A DNA stretch of 12,304 bases, taken from positions 1-12,304 of the forward strand of contig JBBQTC010000092.1 in NCBI GenBank assembly GCA_038234785.1, in the 5' to 3' direction. The stretch's first letter is position 1; each line of letters starts with the position of its first letter. The notes under the pieces are model-generated. The model was not told where the DNA came from, made no database searches, and saw only the letters and a list, made by a program, of their open reading frames with translations. This stretch comes from UBA668 sp038234785 (GTDB lineage: Bacteria > Actinomycetota > Acidimicrobiia > Acidimicrobiales > Ilumatobacteraceae). Below are positions 1-6,383 of this stretch, piece by piece. Made by a program: the position numbers and the translations under genes.

Positions 1-245
1 GCTACAGCATCGCGGTGATCGGCGCGGTCAACGCCGTGATCGCGACGGCGTACTACATCACCGTCATGCGCGAGATGTGGATGAAGCTCGTGCCCGACGG
101 CGACACCACCCCGATCAAGGTGCCGGCGCCGCTGATCGCCGCATTGGCCATCACGGGGCTGTGCACGCTCGCCTTCGGAGTCGTTCCCGGCATCATCGCC
201 AAGTTCGGCAACCTCTCCGATCTCACCGGTGCCTTCGGCCGCTGA
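1..245 (+). CDS. nuoN: NADH-quinone oxidoreductase subunit N, C-terminal fragment
   Basis: This is the 3' end of a membrane subunit of respiratory complex I; the 5' part lies outside the window. The reading frame is open from base 3 and ends at TGA 243-245, giving about 80 residues. They include the segment AYYITVMREMWM, which matches the end of the antiporter-like core of NuoN/NuoM proteins, then a final hydrophobic helix (LIAALAITGLCTLAFGVVPG) and a short polar tail. In the family this subunit is one of the proton-translocating antiporter-like membrane subunits. The next gene overlaps it by 17 bases, which suggests co-transcription as the end of a nuo operon. NuoN is preferred to NuoM or NuoL because nuoN usually ends the operon and the tail is short, but with only 80 residues a sister subunit cannot be excluded. 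Confidence 0.75.
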   Translation, partial: YSIAVIGAVNAVIATAYYITVMREMWMKLVPDGDTTPIKVPAPLIAALAITGLCTLAFGVVPGIIAKFGNLSDLTGAFGR

Positions 246-1260
246 CCATCCTGCGGTCCACGACCTCGCGGCGGCATCCACCGACGCTGGTCGGCCGCTG
301 CGGTTCGACGAGTACATGGCGATCGCGCTGTACGGCGCGCACGGCTTCTACGCCACCGGCGGCCAGGCAGGTCGCAGGGGCGACTTCATCACCTCGCCCG
401 AGGTCGGTCCGCTCTTCGGGACCGTGCTCTCCCGATGGATCGAGGCCGAGCGCGAACGTCTCGGCAACCCAGACGGATTCACGGTGGTCGAGGCCGGCGC
501 CGGCCCTGGCACCCTCGCTCGGGCGATTCGATCCGCGCTTGCTCAAGAACTCGTCAAGTACGTCGCCGTGGAGGTTTCGGCGGAGCAACGAGGGCAGCAT
601 CCCGACAACGTCGAATCGCGCGCCGACCTGCCCCCTGGCCCCCTGGTCGGGGTGGTCGTCGCCAACGAACTCCTCGACAACCTGCCCTTCCGCCTGGCGG
701 TGTTCGACGGCGGTTGGCGTGAAGCCCTGGTGGACGTCAGCCGCGATGGCCGGATCTCCGAACTCACCGTCCCGGCACCGTCGGAATGGGGTTGGCTGCC
801 CGTCACCGCTCCCCATGGGGCTCGACTCCCGGTCCAGACGGCGGCCCGTGCCTGGGTGATCGAGGCGATGTCGCTGCTCAGCGCCGGCTCCGTGGCGATC
901 TTCGACTATTTCACTCCACGAACGGTGATGCTCTCGACCACCCCGTGGAGGGATTGGCTTCGCACCTATCGCGGTCACGAGCGGGGTGAGCATTATTTGA
1001 AGGCGGTGGGCGAGCAGGACATCACCACCCAGGTCTGCCTCGACCAACTCCCCGAGCCGTTCGTCGTGCGCCCACAGGCGCAATTCCTTCGTCGCTGGGG
1101 CATCGATGACCTGGTCGAGGAGGGACGCACGGCCTGGCTCGAGGCCGCCGCTGCCCCCACATTGCACGCGTTGCGCATGCGGAGCCGCGTCCGCGAGGCG
1201 GAGAGCTTGCTGGAACCTTCAGGATTGGGTGGATTTCAGGTCGCCGAGTGGCGAGTTTGA
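229..1260 (+). CDS. MidA/NDUFAF7-family SAM-dependent methyltransferase
   Basis: This 343-residue protein is a class I SAM-dependent methyltransferase of the MidA/NDUFAF7 family (COG1565 type). An N-terminal PLRFDEYMAIALYGAHGFYA block is followed by TSPEVGPLFG (residues 55-64), the glycine-rich SAM loop VVEAGAGPGT (86-95), and ANELLDNLP (145-153), the family's second motif. In mitochondria NDUFAF7 dimethylates an arginine of the 49-kDa complex I subunit (bacterial NuoD) during early assembly; whether this protein does the same is inference. The GTG start at 229 lies inside nuoN, gives a normal family N-terminus, and has no clear Shine-Dalgarno, so translational coupling to nuoN is likely. No terminator separates the two genes. 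The fold assignment is confident; the substrate is not proven. Confidence 0.88.
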   Translation: MPSAADHPAVHDLAAASTDAGRPLRFDEYMAIALYGAHGFYATGGQAGRRGDFITSPEVGPLFGTVLSRWIEAERERLGNPDGFTVVEAGAGPGTLARAIRSALAQELVKYVAVEVSAEQRGQHPDNVESRADLPPGPLVGVVVANELLDNLPFRLAVFDGGWREALVDVSRDGRISELTVPAPSEWGWLPVTAPHGARLPVQTAARAWVIEAMSLLSAGSVAIFDYFTPRTVMLSTTPWRDWLRTYRGHERGEHYLKAVGEQDITTQVCLDQLPEPFVVRPQAQFLRRWGIDDLVEEGRTAWLEAAAAPTLHALRMRSRVREAESLLEPSGLGGFQVAEWRV

Positions 1261-1299
1261 TGAAAACGAGACAGAAATTGGAATAGACCATACGGCCTA

Positions 1300-1322
1300 T
1301 GTCACTCCCTGTGACATGTCAC
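1300..1322 (+). promoter_or_regulatory. Operator-like inverted repeat upstream of the LPxTG gene
   Basis: Three copies of one hexamer lie in alternating orientation: TGTCAC (1300-1305), a 5-base gap, GTGACA (1311-1316), then TGTCAC (1317-1322). The last two form the perfect 12-base palindrome GTGACATGTCAC (1311-1322). The array occupies the expected -35 and spacer region of the candidate -10 box at 1324-1329, the usual place for a repressor or an overlapping activator. It resembles CRP-type TGTGA-N6-TCACA sites but has a 4-base spacer, so I do not assign a regulator. Confidence 0.5.
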
Positions 1323-1323
1323 G

Positions 1324-1329
1324 TACCAT
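1324..1329 (+). promoter_or_regulatory. Candidate -10 box (TACCAT) for a leaderless transcript
   Basis: TACCAT fits the actinobacterial TANNNT -10 pattern. It is followed by six bases (GACGAC) and the GTG at 1336, so transcription would begin at the start codon itself. The geometry matches that seen before yajQ in this window. No convincing -35 box is visible; the repeated TGTCAC sites occupy that region. Confidence 0.35.
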
Positions 1330-1335
1330 GACGAC

Positions 1336-2118
1336 GTGCTACACCCAGTGACAGACGTTCGAGTGCCGATGGACGGAATCATCAGCCGACGCGGAGTCGG
1401 GCTGATCACGACCCTCGCCGGAGTCGCCCTCGCCTGTGGCGCCCTGCTTCTGGGTCCCGTCACCGCCAACGCCTCCAACGGAGGGTCCAACGGTTGCCAG
1501 AGCGGCTATCAGGCCGAGGGCAACAACGGTGGCAACAAGGGCGACGATTGCGGTTGCAAGAGCGGCTTTCAGGCTGAGGGCAACAACGGTGGCAACAAGG
1601 GCGACGATTGCGGTTGCAGCGACGGCTACCGGGCCGAGGGCAACAACGGTGGCAACAAGGGCGACGACTGTGGTTGCAAGACCGGCTACCGGGCCGAGGG
1701 CAACAACAACGGCGGCGGCAAGGACTGCTCCACCACCACGACCGAGCGTCCCACCACCACGACCGAGGATCCGACCACGACCTCCGAAGAGACCACCACC
1801 ACCGAAGAGGTCACGACCACGACCGAGGAAGTGACCACCACCACCCAAGAGGTCACGACCACGAGCCAGGAGAGCAATCTCCCCACGACGACGGCCGATG
1901 AGACGACCACCACCGATGTGGGTGGGGTCGACGAGAGCACCACCTCCACCGAGGTGGGCAACCTTGCTCCCAGCACCACGGCAACAGGGGCCGAGGGTGA
2001 GACGCTTCCTCGCACCGGCTCGGATCAGCAGATGATCCTGCTGGTCGCCGGGTTCGCACTCATCAGCATGGGCCTTCTGCTCATCGCACTCACCCGTCGC
2101 CCTGGCGAGGCGGTCTGA
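1336..2118 (+). CDS. Secreted 20-residue-repeat protein with LPRTG sorting signal
   Basis: This is a probable wall-anchored surface protein of unknown function. The signal peptide has SRRG, a hydrophobic stretch (LITTLAGVALACGALLLG), and an A-N-A cleavage site before SNGG. Next come about four 20-residue repeats containing CGCK-SG-(Y/F)-(Q/R)-AEGNNGGNKGDD, then a Thr/Glu-rich stalk of TTTT-E-x units. The C-terminus carries LPRTG, a hydrophobic helix and the charged tail TRRPGEAV, the layout recognised by sortases. Two starts are possible. GTG 1336 fits a leaderless transcript; ATG 1369 gives a tidier 249-residue precursor with a standard signal peptide, but neither has a Shine-Dalgarno. The paired cysteines in each repeat suggest disulphides or metal binding, which is inference. 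It stands alone, with a regulated-looking promoter before it and strong hairpins after it. Confidence 0.8.
   Translation: MLHPVTDVRVPMDGIISRRGVGLITTLAGVALACGALLLGPVTANASNGGSNGCQSGYQAEGNNGGNKGDDCGCKSGFQAEGNNGGNKGDDCGCSDGYRAEGNNGGNKGDDCGCKTGYRAEGNNNGGGKDCSTTTTERPTTTTEDPTTTSEETTTTEEVTTTTEEVTTTTQEVTTTSQESNLPTTTADETTTTDVGGVDESTTSTEVGNLAPSTTATGAEGETLPRTGSDQQMILLVAGFALISMGLLLIALTRRPGEAV
1491..1729 (+). repeat. In-frame 60-bp tandem repeat, three full copies plus one degenerate copy
   Basis: The copies begin at 1491, 1551 and 1611; a fourth from 1671 is altered after GGGCCGAGGGCAACAAC. The 60-bp period is exact and in frame (20 codons), and the core encoding EGNNGGNKGDD is nearly identical at the DNA level in the three full copies. 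This points to recent expansion or ongoing homogenisation. Each unit adds a Cys-Gly-Cys to the surface protein. Confidence 0.9.
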
Positions 2119-2125
2119 GTCACAC

Positions 2126-2193
2126 GATCCCCATTGACACCGCACACTCCTTCACCCCGCTGCGTGCACCGGGGTGAAGGAGTGAGCGGGATC
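2126..2193 (+). terminator. Strong hairpin after the LPxTG gene
   Basis: The arm CACTCCTTCACCCCG (2145-2159) pairs perfectly over 15 bases with CGGGGTGAAGGAGTG (2170-2184), enclosing a 10-base loop. An outer 6-base pairing, GATCCC (2126-2131) with GGGATC (2188-2193), can extend it. No T-run follows, so this would be a non-canonical (U-less) terminator or an mRNA 3'-end stabiliser, both common in high-GC actinobacteria. It begins 27 bases after the stop codon of the surface-protein gene. Confidence 0.65.
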
Positions 2194-2202
2194 ATTCGAA
2201 GC

Positions 2203-2275
2203 AGCAGTCGAGCGGCGGGAGCTCGGCAGCTTTCGTGGAATCGGCCATCCGAGCAGTCGGGTGGTCGATTCCGCG
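2203..2275 (+). promoter_or_regulatory. Two further adjacent stem-loops upstream of kup
   Basis: The first hairpin (2203-2231) has a 7-base-pair stem GTCGAGC/GCTCGGC, including one G-T pair, around a 7-base loop; three more pairs lie outside a single A-A mismatch. The second (2234-2275) has a 19-base-pair stem with no mismatches, three G-T pairs and a GCAG tetraloop. G-T pairs stay paired only in plus-strand RNA (the complement gives A-C), which suggests selection as RNA read in the direction of kup. They could be a kup leader structure, tandem terminators of the upstream gene, or a small RNA. No known riboswitch consensus was recognised. Confidence 0.5.
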
Positions 2276-2294
2276 TCTCGCCACCCATTGCGGC

Positions 2295-2300
2295 TACCGT
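2295..2300 (+). promoter_or_regulatory. Candidate -10 box (TACCGT) for kup
   Basis: TACCGT fits TANNNT and ends nine bases before ATG 2310. Transcription from it would start at or just before the start codon. There is no Shine-Dalgarno in front of the ATG, which agrees with a leaderless or near-leaderless transcript. If this promoter is used, the stem-loops at 2126-2275 would lie outside the kup transcript. The -35 region is not recognisable. Confidence 0.3.
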
Positions 2301-2309
2301 CGCTCCAAC

Positions 2310-4187
2310 ATGAGTCGGCCCTCGCACACCATCGCCCCACAGGGGGCGCTCGTCGTCGGAGCGCTCGGCGTGGTCTACGGCGACATCGGGACCAGCCCCT
2401 TGTACGCCCTCGAGGAGGCGTTCACCGAGCAGACGCACTCGCTCACCGTCGACTCGATCAATGTCTTCGGCATCTGTTCGCTCGCCTTCTGGGCGCTCAC
2501 CCTGATCATCTCGGTCAAGTACCTCCTCTTCGTGATGCGGGCCGACAACAAGGGTGAGGGCGGCATCCTTGCGCTGACCAGCCTGCTGATGAATCGCAAG
2601 GGCGGGCAGGTCGCCAAGGCCGGCCTCCTCGTCGGTCTCGGGGTGTTCGGAACCGCGCTGCTCTACGGCGACGGCATCATCACTCCGTCGATCTCGGTGC
2701 TCGCGGCCGTCGGCGGCCTCGAGCGGGTGTCGTCGAACCTCAAGGACTGGGTGGTGCCGATCGCGATCGTGATCCTGGTCACCCTCTTCGTCGTGCAGCG
2801 GCGCGGGACGGGCGCCGTGGGCAAGGTGTTCGGCCCGATCATGATCGTGTGGTTCGGCGTGCTCGGCGTCCTCGGTGTCCGCCAGATCCTCCATCACCCG
2901 CAGATCATCCAGTCGGTGAACCCGGTGTGGATGGTTCGCTACTTCGAACACGAGACCAAGCATGCGTTCCTCGCCCTCGGCTCCATCTTCCTGGTGGTGA
3001 CCGGCGGCGAGGCCCTCTACGCGGACATGGGCCACTTCGGGCGCGGCCCGATCCGTCGCGGCTGGTACGCCCTGGTGTTTCCGGCGCTGGTGCTGAACTA
3101 CTGGGGACAGGGTGCGCTCCTGCTGCGCGATCCCGGGGCCATCGATGGCATCTTCTTCAACATGGCCCCGAAGGTGTTGCTGTTGCCGCTCGTGCTCCTT
3201 GCAACCGCGGCCACGATCATCGCCTCCCAGGCGCTGATCAGCGGAGTGTTCTCGCTGACCGCGCAGGCCGTGCAGCTCGACTACCTCCCCAGGATCCGGA
3301 TCGACCACACGTCCAAGGACCACTCCGGGCAGATCTACGTGCCACTCGTGAACTGGCTGCTCGCGGTGGCGTGCGTCGCGCTGGTTATCGGCTTCCGGAC
3401 CGCCAGCAACCTCGCCGCCGCGTACGGCATCGCCGTGACGATGACCATGGCGATCACCACCCTCATCTTCTTCCGGGTCCTGACCGACCGTTGGAACTGG
3501 GCCCGCTGGCGAGCCTTCGCCGTCTGCGTCCCGATGCTCACTGTCGAGCTCGGGTTCCTCGGTGCCAACATTCCCAAGATCCCCCACGGTGGCTGGTTGG
3601 CCTTGCTGATCGGCGTCGTCATCATGGTGCAGATGCAGACGTGGCGGCGTGGCCGTCAGCTCGTCGCCGCCCGCATCCGACGAGGCGAACGACCCATCAG
3701 CGAGGTGCTCGACGAGTTCACCGACGTGAAGCGGGTGCCGGGCACCGGCGTGTTCCTGTTCAAGGACCTCGGGCGGGCGCCGCCGGCACTCGTGAACAAC
3801 CTGCAGCACAACAAGGTGTTGCACCGATCGACGCTGATCGTCGCGGTCGAGACGACCGAGGAGCCGCGCGTGGCGGCCGAGGATCGCGCCACCGTGACCA
3901 AGGTCGAGCCCGGTGTTTTTCAGGTGCTGTTGACGTATGGCTTCATGGACGAGCCCGACGTACCCGCGGCGCTCACGGCGATCCACGTGCGAGGAGTGGT
4001 GTTCGATCCTGACGACGTGACCTACTTCATCGGCCGGGAGTCGATCGTCTCCGGCAAGGCACCGGGGATGCACCCTGCGTTCGAGCATCTGTTCGTCTGG
4101 CTGAATCGTGGCGCCGACAGCGCCGCTCGGTTCTTCAACCTTCCTGCGGAGCAGGTGTTCGAGGTCGGGTCCCGGGTCGTGATTTGA
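2310..4187 (+). CDS. kup: Kup-family potassium uptake transporter
   Basis: This 625-residue protein belongs to the Kup/HAK/KT K+ uptake family (K+:H+ symport in characterised members) and acts in the cytoplasmic membrane. Diagnostic motifs are GVVYGDIGTSPLY in the first helix (residues 20-32), GGEALYADMGHFG (232-244) and NYWGQGALLL (from 263). About twelve hydrophobic segments run to about residue 447, followed by a soluble C-terminal domain of about 175 residues with the family's VPGTGVFLF and GMDEPDVP-like blocks (here YGFMDEPDVP). Length matches E. coli Kup. ATG 2310 is chosen over GTG 2235 because the family begins close to this motif and the GTG lies inside a strong hairpin. The extra 25 residues from the GTG (MESAIRAVG...) do not look like family sequence. 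The stop codon lies in a 12-bp tandem array. It is probably a single-gene unit. Confidence 0.95.
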   Translation: MSRPSHTIAPQGALVVGALGVVYGDIGTSPLYALEEAFTEQTHSLTVDSINVFGICSLAFWALTLIISVKYLLFVMRADNKGEGGILALTSLLMNRKGGQVAKAGLLVGLGVFGTALLYGDGIITPSISVLAAVGGLERVSSNLKDWVVPIAIVILVTLFVVQRRGTGAVGKVFGPIMIVWFGVLGVLGVRQILHHPQIIQSVNPVWMVRYFEHETKHAFLALGSIFLVVTGGEALYADMGHFGRGPIRRGWYALVFPALVLNYWGQGALLLRDPGAIDGIFFNMAPKVLLLPLVLLATAATIIASQALISGVFSLTAQAVQLDYLPRIRIDHTSKDHSGQIYVPLVNWLLAVACVALVIGFRTASNLAAAYGIAVTMTMAITTLIFFRVLTDRWNWARWRAFAVCVPMLTVELGFLGANIPKIPHGGWLALLIGVVIMVQMQTWRRGRQLVAARIRRGERPISEVLDEFTDVKRVPGTGVFLFKDLGRAPPALVNNLQHNKVLHRSTLIVAVETTEEPRVAAEDRATVTKVEPGVFQVLLTYGFMDEPDVPAALTAIHVRGVVFDPDDVTYFIGRESIVSGKAPGMHPAFEHLFVWLNRGADSAARFFNLPAEQVFEVGSRVVI

Positions 4188-4236
4188 CTCGTGATCTGAC
4201 TCGAGATCGGCGTCGTGGTCCTCGTCGTGGTCCGGG
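4165..4236 (+). repeat. Degenerate 12-bp tandem array spanning the kup stop codon
   Basis: Six consecutive 12-base units begin at 4165, 4177, 4189, 4201, 4213 and 4225: TCGGGTCCCGGG, TCGTGATTTGAC, TCGTGATCTGAC, TCGAGATCGGCG, TCGTGGTCCTCG, TCGTGGTCCGGG. Units 2 and 3 differ at one base. The kup stop (TGA 4185-4187) lies in unit 2, and a second in-frame TGA (4197-4199) lies in unit 3. The array encodes the last residues of Kup and continues into the gap before acs. Slippage at the gene end is the simplest origin. Confidence 0.65.
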
Positions 4237-4261
4237 GGATGCCGGTCCGCGACCCCTGCGC

Positions 4262-4280
4262 TAACCTCCGCGGCCGGGGG
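4262..4280 (+). promoter_or_regulatory. Candidate -10 box (TAACCT) and ribosome-binding site of acs
   Basis: TAACCT (4262-4267) matches the TANNNT pattern. It is followed by GGGGG (4276-4280), eight bases before ATG 4289, a plausible Shine-Dalgarno. Unlike most other genes here, acs would thus have a short 5' leader of about 15 bases. No -35 match was found. Confidence 0.35.
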
Positions 4281-4288
4281 TACACGAC

Positions 4289-6241
4289 ATGGCAGACGAA
4301 CACGACACCATCGACGCCCTGCTCGACGAGCAGCGGCTCTTCGCGCCGTCCGCGGCGTTCAAGCAGCAGGCACTCGTGGTCGACACCAGCCTGTACGACC
4401 AGGGGAACGCCGACTACCAGGGGTTCTGGGCTCGCCAGGCGGCCGAACTTCTGGACTGGGACACCGAATGGACCACGATCTGCGAGTGGGAGCTGCCGTT
4501 CTCCAAGTGGTTCGTGGGTGGTGAGCTGAACGTCAGCTTCAACTGTCTCGACCGGCACGTGCTCGCGGGCAAGGGCGACAAGGTCGCCTTCCACTGGGAG
4601 GGCGAGCCCGGCGACACTCGCACCATCACCTATGCCGACCTGCTCGACGAGGTGCAAAAGTTCGCCAACGCGCTGAAGTCGTTGGGGGTCGTCCGCGGTG
4701 ATCGGGTGAACATCTACCTGCCGATGATCCCCGAGGCCGCCGTGGCGATGCTCGCCTGCGCCCGGATCGGAGCGGCCCACAGCGTCGTGTTCGGGGGGTT
4801 CAGCGCCCAGAGTCTGACGGATCGCATCAACGACGCCGAGGCCAAGGTCTTGATCACGGCCGACGGCGGATACCGCCGCGGCGAGGTGTTCCCGCTCAAG
4901 GCGGCCGCCGACGAGGCACTCGAGGGAACGCCGTCCATCGAGCACGTCGTGGTCGTTCGCCGTGGCGGCAACGACGTCACGATGGTCGATGGCCGTGACC
5001 ACTGGTACCACGATCTGATCGCCGAGGCGGACCCTGTCTGCCCCGCCGAACCGATGTCGAGCGAGCAACTGCTGTTCCTGCTGTACACCTCGGGGACCAC
5101 CGGGAAGCCCAAGGGCATCATGCACACCAGCGGCGGCTACCTCACCCACGTCGCGTTCACCCACAAGTACGTCTTCGACCTGCATCCCGACACCGACGTC
5201 TTCTGGTGCACCGCCGATGTGGGCTGGATCACGGGCCACAGCTACATCGTCTACGGCCCGCTGGCCAACGGGGCGACGCAGGTGATGTACGAAGGTGTCC
5301 CGAACTACCCGGCCAACGACCGCTTCTGGTCGATCATCGAGAAGTACGGCGTGACGAAGTTCTACACCGCTCCCACCGCGATCCGGACGTTCATGAAGTG
5401 GGGTGCCGCGGAGCCGGATCGGCACGACCTGTCGTCGCTCCTGCTGCTCGGGTCGGTGGGTGAGCCCATCAACCCCGAAGCCTGGATGTGGTACCACGAA
5501 CACATCGGCGGCGGGAACTGCCCCATCGTGGACACCTGGTGGCAGACAGAAACGGGCGGGATCATGATCAGTCCGCTGCCGGGCTGCACGACCACCAAAC
5601 CCGGTTCTGCCACCTTCCCACTTCCCGGGATCAGCGCCGAGGTGATCGACGACGACGGCAAGATGGTCGAACATGGCGGCGGCTACCTCACCCTGACCCG
5701 GCCGTGGCCGGGGATGCTCCGCGGCATCTGGGGCGACAACGAGCGCTACACCGACACCTACTGGAGCCGTTTCGCAGGCCGCTACTTCGCCGGCGACGGC
5801 GCCAAGCTCGACGAGCAGGGCTACCTGTGGTTGATGGGACGCGTCGACGATGTGATGAACGTCAGCGGGCATCGCATCAGCACCACCGAAGTCGAATCCG
5901 CCCTGGTCAGCCACCCCGACGTGGCCGAGGCAGCGGTGGTCGGCGCGAACGACGCCACGACCGGACAGGCGATCATCGCCTACGTCACCCTGCGCGGTGG
6001 CCACGTCGTCGACGAGCAGGTCCTCCGTGACCACGTCGCCCGCGAGATCGGCGCCATCGCCAAGCCCAAGACCATCTATCTGACACCTGACCTGCCCAAG
6101 ACCAGGAGTGGCAAGATCATGCGACGGTTGCTCCGCGACGTCGCCGAGGGGCGGAACCTCGGCGACACGACCACGCTCGCCGACGTCGGCGTCGTGTCGG
6201 AGTTGCAACGACGCGCCAACGAGGTCTCGCCCGAGGACTGA
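4289..6241 (+). CDS. acs: Acetyl-CoA synthetase (acetate-CoA ligase, AMP-forming)
   Basis: This 650-residue cytoplasmic enzyme activates acetate to acetyl-AMP and then acetyl-CoA, feeding the TCA or glyoxylate cycle. It carries the AMP-binding loop YTSGTTGKPKG (residues 266-276), DVGWITGHSYIVYGPL, and DTWWQTETGG (415-424), which includes the tryptophan that limits the pocket to acetate-sized acids. The hinge region GRVDDVMNVSGHR is at 517-529, and PKTRSGKIMRR contains the catalytic lysine, here Lys609, the same number as in Salmonella Acs. That lysine is the known target of Pat-type acetylation and CobB deacetylation in other bacteria, so post-translational control is likely but inferred. Length and motif order are standard throughout. 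The last codons (GAG GAC TGA) are the first copy of a 16-bp tandem repeat that continues downstream. Confidence 0.96.
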   Translation: MADEHDTIDALLDEQRLFAPSAAFKQQALVVDTSLYDQGNADYQGFWARQAAELLDWDTEWTTICEWELPFSKWFVGGELNVSFNCLDRHVLAGKGDKVAFHWEGEPGDTRTITYADLLDEVQKFANALKSLGVVRGDRVNIYLPMIPEAAVAMLACARIGAAHSVVFGGFSAQSLTDRINDAEAKVLITADGGYRRGEVFPLKAAADEALEGTPSIEHVVVVRRGGNDVTMVDGRDHWYHDLIAEADPVCPAEPMSSEQLLFLLYTSGTTGKPKGIMHTSGGYLTHVAFTHKYVFDLHPDTDVFWCTADVGWITGHSYIVYGPLANGATQVMYEGVPNYPANDRFWSIIEKYGVTKFYTAPTAIRTFMKWGAAEPDRHDLSSLLLLGSVGEPINPEAWMWYHEHIGGGNCPIVDTWWQTETGGIMISPLPGCTTTKPGSATFPLPGISAEVIDDDGKMVEHGGGYLTLTRPWPGMLRGIWGDNERYTDTYWSRFAGRYFAGDGAKLDEQGYLWLMGRVDDVMNVSGHRISTTEVESALVSHPDVAEAAVVGANDATTGQAIIAYVTLRGGHVVDEQVLRDHVAREIGAIAKPKTIYLTPDLPKTRSGKIMRRLLRDVAEGRNLGDTTTLADVGVVSELQRRANEVSPED

Positions 6242-6336
6242 GTTGCCCAGGACTGAGTTGCCCGAGGACTGAGTTGCCCGAGGACTGAGTTACCCGAGGA
6301 CTGAGTTGCCCGAGGACTGAGTTACCCGAGGACTGG
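6232..6336 (+). repeat. 16-bp tandem repeat spanning the acs stop codon
   Basis: The unit CGAGGACTGAGTTGCC starts at 6232, 6248 (a 15-base copy lacking one base), 6263, 6279, 6295 and 6311, and breaks down in a partial copy at 6327-6336. Copies 4 and 6 have TTACC in place of TTGCC, an alternating variant that hints at two-unit duplication steps. Every full unit carries a TGA. Because 16 is not a multiple of three, the stops at 6239, 6254, 6270, 6286, 6302 and 6318 cover all three frames. No other gene is visible in the 142 bases between acs and the next start. Confidence 0.9.
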
Positions 6337-6364
6337 GCCGTCGAGACGCTCAAGAAGTCCCTCG
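6327..6364 (+). terminator. Weak hairpin candidate downstream of acs
   Basis: CGAGGACT (6327-6334, the last partial repeat unit) can pair with AGTCCCTCG (6356-6364) with one bulged C, enclosing 21 bases. No T-run follows. Because every upstream repeat copy contains the same CGAGGACT arm, several alternative hairpins are possible. It could end acs transcription, but the support is limited to this pairing. Confidence 0.25.
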
Positions 6365-6383
6365 AGCCGCCGATATCTCTCAC

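Noticed and set aside
1311..1322. Canonical CRP/FNR binding site
   Set aside because: The half-sites look like TGTGA/TCAC, but the spacer is four bases rather than six, so a CRP assignment would be unsupported.
1491..1729. Regular repeats that might suggest a CRISPR array
   Set aside because: The 60-bp units are contiguous and in frame with a protein, with no unique spacers. The 12-bp and 16-bp arrays near 4200 and 6280 also have no spacers.
2119..2309. Cyclic di-AMP (ydaO-type) riboswitch before kup
   Set aside because: Such switches often control potassium transporters, so I looked for the conserved core, but none of its sequence blocks is present. Only unassigned hairpins are seen.
2235..2309. 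GTG 2235 as the kup start
   Set aside because: It adds 25 residues not typical of Kup, lies inside the stem of a strong hairpin, and has no ribosome site. ATG 2310 gives the family N-terminus.
2025..6208. Two long minus-strand frames (687 and 728 codons) opposite kup and acs
   Set aside because: High-GC codon bias commonly opens the antisense frame. Both are low-complexity His/Asp/Glu/Arg-rich translations without domains, while the plus strand encodes clear kup and acs.
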